Under the pieces are notes generated by a model. The model was given only the letters and a program-made list of their open reading frames with translations. It had not been told where the DNA came from and did not search any database. Below are positions 56,761-64,000 of a stretch of 64,000 nt of DNA, in pieces. How positions within the stretch are numbered: position 1 is the stretch's first letter; every line of letters begins with the position of its first letter. Origin of the DNA: Tessaracoccus caeni (GTDB lineage Bacteria; Actinomycetota; Actinomycetes; Propionibacteriales; Propionibacteriaceae). The DNA is taken from positions 62,001-126,000 of the forward strand of contig NZ_JARGDO010000011.1 of NCBI RefSeq assembly GCF_029211185.1. Reading direction: 5' to 3'. Position numbers and translations under genes: made by a program.

Positions 56761-59700
56761 TGAGCATGGTGGCCCAACCCAGCCACGAGCTTCGGGAGGC
56801 ACTGCGCCCGCTGGCCGGGCACTCCGACGATCTCTACCAGCGGTGCGTCGCCTTTGTGCACGACGGCACCGATCCGATGGTGCTGCACGAGGTGGGCGTC
56901 GTGACGAAGCCACGGCTGTGGTCCCTGCTGGGTTACCCGGGGTCAATGCAGGGCGGCCGATGGGCGTGGGTGGGCACGAGCACCAGGCGTGCGCTGAAGA
57001 AGGTGGGCGTGAAGCCAAAGGGGCGGAGCAAACGGCGCCGCCGGTACTACGCCACCCGGCCGTCACCGGATGAGCTGGTGCGCTACGCGCGTTTGGTGTG
57101 CGCGATGATGGACGACGTCGAACGGCAGGCACCGGGGGTGCCGCTCTGGCTTACCGTTCTTATCAACGATGTGGTCATCGCCGTCCCGCATCAGGTCAGA
57201 GACACGGAGTCGCTGGCTCAGACACTTCCCGGCTGGGATGCTTCCCTGATGACAGAGTTGCTCGTCGCCGATGGTTGCACCCGCGACGAGGCAGAGCTGC
57301 TGGCGCTGGTCGCGTTGATCCAAAGACCCGCCGATGGCTACGGCTACAGCCACCCCAGTCCCGGCGACCTTCCGGGGGTCTCCAAGCTGCTCACCACTCG
57401 AGGGCTCGCTGCAAAGGAAGTGGCAAGGCTCAGCGCAAGCACGCGTATCTGGGTGCTGGAGCGTGCCGCGAGCGAGCCAGAGGTGGGAAACGCGCTGGCT
57501 GCGACGGTGGCGGAACTCACCGTCGACGCGGCCAAGGGGCCGAGGCGGGCGGCGCTCCAGGCCCTCAGGGTGCTGCCAGCCGACGTTCGGGCCGAGGTGA
57601 TCGCGCCGGTGCTCGGGCGGATCGCTCCCCGGCGTGCGGAGGATCTGGTCGAACTTCTGGCGACGCTGCCCGGTGGCCCGGAGCTGCTGGCAGACGCCGT
57701 TGACGGAGGCGCCAAGATCGGCGTTCTGGTGGACAAGGCCGGTGTACGGCGCGACGCGATCGAGGCCGAGCAAGTGCCCGACCACCTGGTGCTGCCGCCC
57801 TACGACATGCCCACCGAGGTGCCCGCCACGGACGAGGTGATCGCGGAGTTGCGGGCCGCGCTCGCGCAGGAGATCGAGGAATGGGAGGCGCCGCCGGAAC
57901 GCTCTGCGCATGGGTGGCTGATGACGTTCGGAAAGAAGGAATATCAGAAGGACAAGAAGAAGGCCCTGGCTGAGGCCCGGCGTATCACCGAGACCGACCT
58001 CGCGGATGTGGTGCGTGCCGCCAATGGTAAGGGCACGGCGTCGAGGGTGCTCAAAACCTACGGCCTTTCGTGGATCGCCGAGGCCGCGCCGTCGCTCAAC
58101 CTGATCCATCTTCTGCGCCTGGAACTGCTCGACCCGGAGCCCGAGTTGTTGTACGTCTCGGGCGGCTCTGAACCGGAGGATCTGCGCACTCGAGAGCATC
58201 TCATCCGGCTGGTCGGTGGGCATGCTGACCAGATCGGCGCGAAGGGCGTGAGCGTCGACGACTTCGCCGAGCATGCGCTGCGGCGGCCCGAGTTGGTGTC
58301 CTGGCCTTGGTTCGCCGGGCACCTGGAGATACTCGAGCGCTGGCTCATGGGTGACACCAACGACGTGGCGAACGCGCTACGCCTGCTGGAGTGGTTCCCC
58401 AGGCTTCCGCCGTCGCTGGTGCCGCTGGTGGCGCGCGTCGCGGTGAGCGAGTCGCGGCTCAACCATCCGGTGGCGCAGCGGTTGCTCAGTGACCACCCGG
58501 CGGCCCTTGGGCTGGCCGTCCAGGCGCTCGCCGACGGAAAGGGCGAGATTCGCGTCGGCGCTGCGGGATGGATCGCCGCGCAGCACACCTGGGCGGGAAT
58601 CGAGCCACTGCAGGCGGCGCTGGCCAAGGAGAAGCGGCCCCCGGTGCAGGCGGCGTTGCTCAGCGCGCTGGAGATCCTGGGAGACGACATCTCGGTTCAC
58701 CTCGCACCCGACACTCTTCACGGCGAGGCGGTCAGAGGGCTGAAGGCCAAGCTGCCGGCGTCGATGAGCTGGCTGAACCTGGACCTGTTGCCTACCGTGC
58801 GATGGAGCAACGGCACGCCCGCCGATCCCCTGGTGCTGCGGTGGTGGTTCGTGCTTGCGGTGAAAGTGAGGAATCCCGACGGCTCCGGGCTGTTCGACCG
58901 CTATCTCTCGCTCCTGCACCCCGACGACGCGGCGGACGTGGGGCGATTCGCGCTACGAGCGTGGATCGCGCGGGACACCCAGCACCCGGACGAGGCAGAT
59001 AGTCACGCCTACGCCGATGCCGAGGGGACGCTGTGGTGGAAAGGAGTGCAGCAGTACGCCCGAGATCTGCGCAAGGTGTCCGGCATCGACCCAGACGCCC
59101 TGCGTGAGGCCGAGGCCGACGCCGACCGTCCGCTGGAGCAGTTCGTTGCGAGAGCCTTTCGTGAGCATCAGGCAACCTACGTCGGCTCTGCGATCGCCGA
59201 CAAGGGTTTGCTCGCCTTAACCACACGGATGCCGGACGTGGAGCTCGCGGCGGCGGTGCAGTCCTACATCCGGGCCCATGGCGCGCGGCGGGCTCAGGTA
59301 GAGGCGTTGGTGCACGCGCTCTTCGCCAACGGCGACCCCGCGGCGCTCCAGTTGCTGCTGTCCATCGCCCGCCGGTTTGGGCAGGTGACGGTGCAGAAGA
59401 AGGCCAAGGAACTGGTGGAGCGGCTGGCGGATGAACGCGGCTGGACCACGGAGGAACTGGCTGATCGCACCATCCCCGCCGCAGGCTTCGCCGACGACGG
59501 GATGCTGCACCTCAGCTACGGCCCGCGCGAGTTCCTGGGACGAGTGAACACCGGCTTCGGGATCGACCTCTCCCACTCCGACGGCACGCCCCTCAAGGCG
59601 CTGCCTGCGCCGCGGGTCTCGGACGACGCCGAGGCGGCCGCGGAGGCGAAGAAGCAGCTGTCCGCGTCGCGCAAGGAGCTGAAGGCCGTGCTCACGTTGC

Positions 59701-60401
59701 AGGCCGCCCGGCTGCACGACGCCATGTGCGCCGGTCGCGGGTGGCCTACTTCAGACTGGCTAGCGTTCATCGTCGGCCACCCTCTGATGGGGCAGCTGGC
59801 CACTCGGCTGGTCTGGATGGAGGTGGGTGATGGTGCTATTCGCACCTTCCGGCCCACCGAGGACGGCGAACTGATCGACGCGGACGACCAGGTCGTCGTG
59901 TTGGCGGAGTCCGCGGAGGTGCGCCTCGCGCATTGCGTGGTGGTGGGCGACGCCGAGGCGGAGCGGTGGGCTGAGCATCTGCGCGACTATCAGGTGACTC
60001 CACTGTTCGATCAGTTCTCGGCGACGCCGCCGGCCTATCCCGACGATGCTGTCGAGCTGAGCGATCTGCAGGGACACGTCACGGATACGTTCAGCTTCCG
60101 CGCCGTGGCCGCCAAGCGGGGATACCGGCGCGGTGGGGACGAGGGCAGCGGGTGGTTCACCGGCTACACGAAGGGATTCTCGAGTGCCGGGCTGGTCGCC
60201 ATGATCGAGTTCACCGGAGCGAACGTGCCCGAAGAGAACATGCCGTGTGCGACGGAGTCGCTGTACTTCCTGCGCGGTGAGCAGAGTGAGCAGAAGGTGC
60301 CGTTGCGAGAGGTGCCTCCCGTGATGCTCGCCGAGTGTTACGCCGACTACGCTGCGTTTGCGGCGCTCGGCCCCTTCGATCCCGACTACTGGAAGAGATG
60401 A
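56760..60401 (+). CDS. DUF4132 giant protein, copy 4
   Basis: A 1213-aa paralogue whose ATG shares one base with the copy 3 stop (TGATG). It begins MSMVAQPSHELREALRPLAG, without the FDKLKKL leader of copies 1 and 3. The HEAT-like middle (SESRLNHPVAQRLLSDHPAA) and C-terminal DUF4132 blocks (RTFRPTEDGELIDADDQ, ECYADYAAFAALGPFDPDYW) are intact. Its stop overlaps the MoxR start (ATGA), so it is coupled to the ATPase. Closest to copy 2 in several blocks (DLVELL then GGPELL). Confidence 0.85.
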   Translation: MSMVAQPSHELREALRPLAGHSDDLYQRCVAFVHDGTDPMVLHEVGVVTKPRLWSLLGYPGSMQGGRWAWVGTSTRRALKKVGVKPKGRSKRRRRYYATRPSPDELVRYARLVCAMMDDVERQAPGVPLWLTVLINDVVIAVPHQVRDTESLAQTLPGWDASLMTELLVADGCTRDEAELLALVALIQRPADGYGYSHPSPGDLPGVSKLLTTRGLAAKEVARLSASTRIWVLERAASEPEVGNALAATVAELTVDAAKGPRRAALQALRVLPADVRAEVIAPVLGRIAPRRAEDLVELLATLPGGPELLADAVDGGAKIGVLVDKAGVRRDAIEAEQVPDHLVLPPYDMPTEVPATDEVIAELRAALAQEIEEWEAPPERSAHGWLMTFGKKEYQKDKKKALAEARRITETDLADVVRAANGKGTASRVLKTYGLSWIAEAAPSLNLIHLLRLELLDPEPELLYVSGGSEPEDLRTREHLIRLVGGHADQIGAKGVSVDDFAEHALRRPELVSWPWFAGHLEILERWLMGDTNDVANALRLLEWFPRLPPSLVPLVARVAVSESRLNHPVAQRLLSDHPAALGLAVQALADGKGEIRVGAAGWIAAQHTWAGIEPLQAALAKEKRPPVQAALLSALEILGDDISVHLAPDTLHGEAVRGLKAKLPASMSWLNLDLLPTVRWSNGTPADPLVLRWWFVLAVKVRNPDGSGLFDRYLSLLHPDDAADVGRFALRAWIARDTQHPDEADSHAYADAEGTLWWKGVQQYARDLRKVSGIDPDALREAEADADRPLEQFVARAFREHQATYVGSAIADKGLLALTTRMPDVELAAAVQSYIRAHGARRAQVEALVHALFANGDPAALQLLLSIARRFGQVTVQKKAKELVERLADERGWTTEELADRTIPAAGFADDGMLHLSYGPREFLGRVNTGFGIDLSHSDGTPLKALPAPRVSDDAEAAAEAKKQLSASRKELKAVLTLQAARLHDAMCAGRGWPTSDWLAFIVGHPLMGQLATRLVWMEVGDGAIRTFRPTEDGELIDADDQVVVLAESAEVRLAHCVVVGDAEAERWAEHLRDYQVTPLFDQFSATPPAYPDDAVELSDLQGHVTDTFSFRAVAAKRGYRRGGDEGSGWFTGYTKGFSSAGLVAMIEFTGANVPEENMPCATESLYFLRGEQSEQKVPLREVPPVMLAECYADYAAFAALGPFDPDYWKR

Positions 60402-61516
60402 GCGTGCGGATGACGACGGATCAGAGCGCCGAGCTGAGGCCGCCGGCCGAGGTGCGCTACGCCGATGAGCTGGCCCGGCTGGAGACGGCCGACCGAGCCG
60501 CGAACATGGAGCGTCCGCCCGGGTGGGCGCTGTCGCCGCGCTTCGTACGCTCCTTCATCGTGGGCGACGAGGCGCTCGGCGTGAGCCGCAAGTTCTACGG
60601 TGACGATCCCCTGGTGGATCGGGCGATCGTCTCCTTGCTGGGCCGACAAGGCTTGATGCTGGTGGGCGAGCCGGGCACCGCCAAGTCGATGCTGTCGGAG
60701 TTGTTGGCCGCCGCTATCTCCGGTTCGTCGACGCTGACCATCCAAGGATCGGCCGGCACCACGGAAGACCACATCCGCTACTCGTGGAACTATGCGCTGC
60801 TGATCGCCGAGGGCCCCAGCGAGCGTTCGCTGGTGCCGTCGCCGGTGTATCAGGCGATGCAGGCGGGCCGGGTGGTGCGCTTCGAGGAGATCACCCGCTG
60901 CCCGCCGGAGATCCAGGACACCTTGGTGTCCATCCTCAGCGAGAAGCAGCTGATGGTGCCCGAGTTGGGCGGCGAGGCGCGGGTGTCCGCCCGGCCGGGC
61001 TTCACGGTGATCGCCACGGCCAACCTCCGCGACCGGGGCGTGCACGAGATGTCGGCCGCTCTCAAACGTCGCTTCAACTTCGAGACCGTGCGCCCCATCC
61101 GTGATCGGGCCTTCGAGGCGGAACTCATCGGACGCAGCCTCGACGCGGAGCTGGGGGAGCGTCGTCCGCCCGTGCCGCCCGCCGTGCTGGATGTGCTGGT
61201 GACGGCCTTCGCCGACCTGCGCACCGGCACCACCGATGCAGGCACGCCCGTGAAGCGACCCGAGGCGGTGATGTCGACGGCCGAGGCGGTCAACGTCGCC
61301 ATCGCGGCGTCGATGTCGGCCCGCTACCTGGGCTCCGGCACCGTCACCGCGGGGGAGGTCGCCCAGCAGCTGGTCGGCGTCGCGCTCAAGGGATCGGAAG
61401 AGGACGCTCGCATGATGCGTCACTACGTCGACAACGTGGTGCGCGAGCGGGCCCGGCGCAGCCCCGAATGGCGGGCCTTCTTCGATGCGGCGGATGCGCT
61501 GTGGCGGGCGGGATAG
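60398..61516 (+). CDS. MoxR-type AAA+ ATPase (YehL-like)
   Basis: A 372-aa ATPase. Walker A is GEPGTAKS (residues 90-97) and Walker B-like VVRFEEITRCPPEIQDTLVS (residues 160-179) has Phe-Glu-Glu in place of the common DE box. FTVIATANLRDRGVHEMSAA is sensor 1 and ALKRRFNFETV the arginine-finger region. MoxR ATPases work with VWA-domain proteins as assembly or remodelling factors. The ATG overlaps the copy 4 stop, and the DUF5682 start lies 16 bp inside this gene. Confidence 0.88.
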   Translation: MSVRMTTDQSAELRPPAEVRYADELARLETADRAANMERPPGWALSPRFVRSFIVGDEALGVSRKFYGDDPLVDRAIVSLLGRQGLMLVGEPGTAKSMLSELLAAAISGSSTLTIQGSAGTTEDHIRYSWNYALLIAEGPSERSLVPSPVYQAMQAGRVVRFEEITRCPPEIQDTLVSILSEKQLMVPELGGEARVSARPGFTVIATANLRDRGVHEMSAALKRRFNFETVRPIRDRAFEAELIGRSLDAELGERRPPVPPAVLDVLVTAFADLRTGTTDAGTPVKRPEAVMSTAEAVNVAIAASMSARYLGSGTVTAGEVAQQLVGVALKGSEEDARMMRHYVDNVVRERARRSPEWRAFFDAADALWRAG

Positions 61517-63903
61517 CTCCGACGGCGCCGCCGCGGCTGGCGCGGGGCATGGCGTCCCTGCGACGCTGGGGCGAGGCCGGTGTGCATCTGGCGCCCATCC
61601 GGCACCATTCGCCGGGGTGCGCCGCCGCGTTGCGAGCGCTGCTCGACGAGGTGCGCCCGGCGACCGTGTTGATCGAGGGGCCCCGCGAATACGGCGCGCT
61701 GCTGGATGCCCTGACCGACGAGCAGACCCGGCCGCCCGTCGCGGTGCTGTCGCTGGATGGGCCGCACGCGGCCTTCTACCCGCTGGCCGAGTTCTCCCCG
61801 GAATGGGTGGCGCTGCGCTGGGGTGCCGAGAATGACGCGACGGTGGACTTCATCGACCAATCCTGGGCCGATCAAGCCCGAGTGGAGAGCGACGACGATC
61901 CGGGCGCGGTCGTGCGCACCCTGCAAGCCGAGCGGCATCTCGCGCAGAGTCGGGCCATCGCGGCTCTCGCCGCAGACCTTGGCTGCCGCGATCACGACGA
62001 CGTGTGGGAGCACCTCTTCGAGCTGCGCGGCGGCGACGAGCTGCACCGGTGGCGGGAGTACTTCCAGGCGGTGCTCGGGTGGGCGGCGCTCGCCAGGTTG
62101 GAGACGGAGCGCGCGGTGCTCGACGCCGACGGCACCCATGGGCGCGAGGCCGTGATGGCGGCGATGCTGGCCCGCCACCGCGCCGCCGACCGCGGCGCCA
62201 TCGTCGTCGTCACCGGAGCCTTCCACACCCTCGGGCTGCTGGAGGCCCTCGACGATCGCGAGGAGGGGCGCTGGATCACGTCCCATCGTCTAGGAGCCCT
62301 CGATGTCGCGCGGCCGGCCTGGCTGATCCGCTACGACTTCACGCGGCTGGACGGCCTTCGCGGCTACGGGGCGGGTATGCCGGCGCCCGGCTTCTGGCAG
62401 CGGGCCTGGGAGGGGCGAGCCAGCGGAGACGACGGTCGCCGGCTGGCCGTCGAGGTGCTGCTCGACGTGGCGGCGGAGCTGCGTGCCCAGGGCGAGCAGC
62501 TGAGCGTCGCCGACGTGACCGCCGCCGCCGAGCAGGCCCTTCGGCTGGCGGATCTGCGCGGACGCGCCTGGCCCGGCCGCACCGACCTGCTGGACGCCAT
62601 GCTGAGCTGCTTCGTCAAGGACGACGGCGGTCTGGGTGGCCCGTTGGGGCGGGCCATCGACGCGGTGTTCGGCGGCACCGCGCTGGGCGAGCTGCCTCCG
62701 GGCGTCGAGGCGGTCCCGCTGGTGGCCGAGGTGCGTGCGATCGCGTCGAAGCTGCGCTTCGTGATCGACGACGGCGCCACCCGCGCCGTGAGCCTCGACA
62801 CCGCGCGCAAGCCCGCACACGTGCGTCGGCGGGAGTTCCTTGCCACCATGCGCTTCATCGGCTCGCGGTTCACCCGCCAACTCGGCGGCCCGGACCTGGT
62901 CGCGGGCACCGGGCTGGGGGTGCTGCACGAGGAGTGGGAATACGCGTGGACGCCCATGGTGGAGGCCGCGCTGATCGAGGTGAGCCGCGAGGGCGCCACG
63001 CTGGAGGACGTGCGACGGCGCCGGATAGCGCAGCGCCTGGAGGGACGCGAGGCCGACGCCGGTGCGGTGTCGGAGACGCTCTCGGAGCTGGCGGTGATGG
63101 GTGCGGCGGAGGAACTGCCCTCGGTGATGGGGGTGTTGGAGGCCGCCTACGACGCCGACCCCCAGCTGGGGTCGGTGGTGGCGAGCCTGCACCGGGTGAT
63201 GGCGCTGCTCGTCGAGCGCGGGCGGCTGGCGCTGGGCGACCAGGAGAAGGCTTTGCGACGCCCGCTCCGGGTAGGGCTCGCGAGCGCGGCCTATCAGCTC
63301 GCTCAGGTGGACGCCGTCGACGACGCCAACGCCGGGTCCGTCTGCGACGCGGTGCTGAGTCTGCGCGATCTGCTGCGTCGCCTCGACGTCGTCGATCTGG
63401 TTGACGACGCGGCCGGCGTGCGCCGCGAACTCACGCGCCTTCGGCAGCGCGAGACCTCCGCTCGGTTGCACGGCTGCCTCGTCGCGGTGGCCTACGCCGC
63501 CGATGAGATCGACGCCGGCGAACTGCGCTCTGAGGTGGCAGCTCATCTGCATCCCGGCGCCGATCCCGACCGCCTGGCGGCCTTCCTGCTCGGGCTGATG
63601 CAGGCCTCGCCCGATCTGGTGCTGCACTCGCCGGAGCTGCTGGAGGCGCTCAACGACTCCTTGGCAGAGATGGAGGACGGCGCCTTCTTGTCGGTGCTGC
63701 CCGACCTGCGGCAGGCCTTCACCTGGCTGCGGCCCAGCGAGACCAACCGGCTGGCTAGCGCCGTCGCCCAACTCACTTCCGCCGATGTCCGCCAGTTCGA
63801 CGCCGTGCTGCGGATCGACCCGGCCCTTGCGGCTGAGGCCCGGCGAGTGGAGCAGGAGCTGCTGGCCGGCTTCGCCCGCGATCACGTGAGGGTACCGTCG
63901 TGA
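61501..63903 (+). CDS. DUF5682 family protein (YehM-like)
   Basis: An 800-aa protein, partner of MoxR and VWA in this type of cluster. The opening VHLAPIRHHSPGCAAALRAL and VLIEGPREYGALLDAL is diagnostic of DUF5682. Further parts are LARHRAADRGAIVVVTGAFH and EWEYAWTPMVEAALIEVSRE. No catalytic mechanism is known. GTG 61501 overlaps the MoxR end; ATG 61549 (MASLRRWGEAG) is the alternative. Its stop overlaps the next start, so all genes from copy 3 onward are coupled. Confidence 0.82.
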   Translation: MAGGIAPTAPPRLARGMASLRRWGEAGVHLAPIRHHSPGCAAALRALLDEVRPATVLIEGPREYGALLDALTDEQTRPPVAVLSLDGPHAAFYPLAEFSPEWVALRWGAENDATVDFIDQSWADQARVESDDDPGAVVRTLQAERHLAQSRAIAALAADLGCRDHDDVWEHLFELRGGDELHRWREYFQAVLGWAALARLETERAVLDADGTHGREAVMAAMLARHRAADRGAIVVVTGAFHTLGLLEALDDREEGRWITSHRLGALDVARPAWLIRYDFTRLDGLRGYGAGMPAPGFWQRAWEGRASGDDGRRLAVEVLLDVAAELRAQGEQLSVADVTAAAEQALRLADLRGRAWPGRTDLLDAMLSCFVKDDGGLGGPLGRAIDAVFGGTALGELPPGVEAVPLVAEVRAIASKLRFVIDDGATRAVSLDTARKPAHVRRREFLATMRFIGSRFTRQLGGPDLVAGTGLGVLHEEWEYAWTPMVEAALIEVSREGATLEDVRRRRIAQRLEGREADAGAVSETLSELAVMGAAEELPSVMGVLEAAYDADPQLGSVVASLHRVMALLVERGRLALGDQEKALRRPLRVGLASAAYQLAQVDAVDDANAGSVCDAVLSLRDLLRRLDVVDLVDDAAGVRRELTRLRQRETSARLHGCLVAVAYAADEIDAGELRSEVAAHLHPGADPDRLAAFLLGLMQASPDLVLHSPELLEALNDSLAEMEDGAFLSVLPDLRQAFTWLRPSETNRLASAVAQLTSADVRQFDAVLRIDPALAAEARRVEQELLAGFARDHVRVPS

Positions 63904-64000
63904 GCGCGGAACTAGTGCGGCGCTGGAGGCTGGTGCTGGGGCGTTACGCGGATCAGCAGCTCCCGGCCGGCTCGGCAGACGCCGGGCTGGAGTCCACGCT
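63900..64000 (+). CDS. Probable VWA-domain protein (YehP-like), 5' end only
   Basis: GTG 63900 overlaps the DUF5682 stop. The 33 visible codons (SAELVRRWRLVLGRYADQQL onward) match the usual N-terminus (R-R-W-R-L-V-L-G) of the VWA partner in MoxR/DUF5682 clusters. The VWA domain itself is outside the window, so the call rests on position and this short stretch. Confidence 0.6.
   Translation, partial: MSAELVRRWRLVLGRYADQQLPAGSADAGLEST

Overview
The window is a high-GC actinobacterial chromosome segment with no rRNA or tRNA gene that I can recognise. An acyl-CoA carboxylase set (alpha, beta and a small epsilon subunit), a WhiB regulator, DUF3499, DUF3039, TIGR03089 and DUF5719 proteins, and many apparently leaderless genes all point to Actinomycetota. 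The genus cannot be fixed from sequence alone; a Propionibacteriales-like lineage is my guess.

Layout: 1-9521 holds the acyl-CoA carboxylase genes (accA, accD, accE), maf, birA, a NUDIX hydrolase, a lipoprotein, an orphan PEP/pyruvate-binding protein and a PH-domain membrane protein. 9553-14038 has purK, purE and a P-type cation ATPase. 14092-25592 is envelope biology: DUF3352, LCP, two glycosyltransferases, a DivIVA-like coiled coil, mannose-1-phosphate guanylyltransferase, WhiB and DUF5719. 25589-32235 looks like an accessory insertion: a two-component system, a 46-aa secreted two-cysteine peptide, an I36-type inhibitor-like protein, a lipoprotein and a MacAB-type exporter. 32307-38320 returns to conserved genes (metallopeptidase-like, DUF3499, phosphomannomutase, Trm112, SIS protein, aroQ, ahcY, DUF3039). 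38365-45539 has an MFS transporter, a CstR-like repressor, a DnaQ-like exonuclease, a CoA-disulfide reductase/rhodanese fusion, an RDD protein and malQ. The core order resembles the region around M. tuberculosis accA3-accD5-birA-purK-purE to whiB2-manB-sahH, as I recall it.

The last 18 kb (45756-64000) is one long co-directional cluster. It has four tandem DUF4132 giant paralogues of about 1,190-1,230 aa, the third broken by one in-frame TGA, then a MoxR-type AAA+ ATPase, a DUF5682 protein and the start of a probable VWA-domain gene that runs off the window. This gene set matches the poorly understood yehI/yehL/yehM/yehP-type cluster of E. coli. The array appears to have grown by duplication of a two-gene block that carried its own promoter.

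Three control features stand out. Many genes have a TANNNT -10 box exactly 6-7 nt before the start codon (leaderless). CstR-type palindromes lie before the repressor and over the reductase -10 box. Paired 14-bp sites lie before the secreted peptide and the I36 gene. Non-coding oddities include a G26/C32 homopolymer hairpin, a family of about 33-bp palindromic repeats in two clusters, a MITE-like 119-bp element and several long perfect hairpins.
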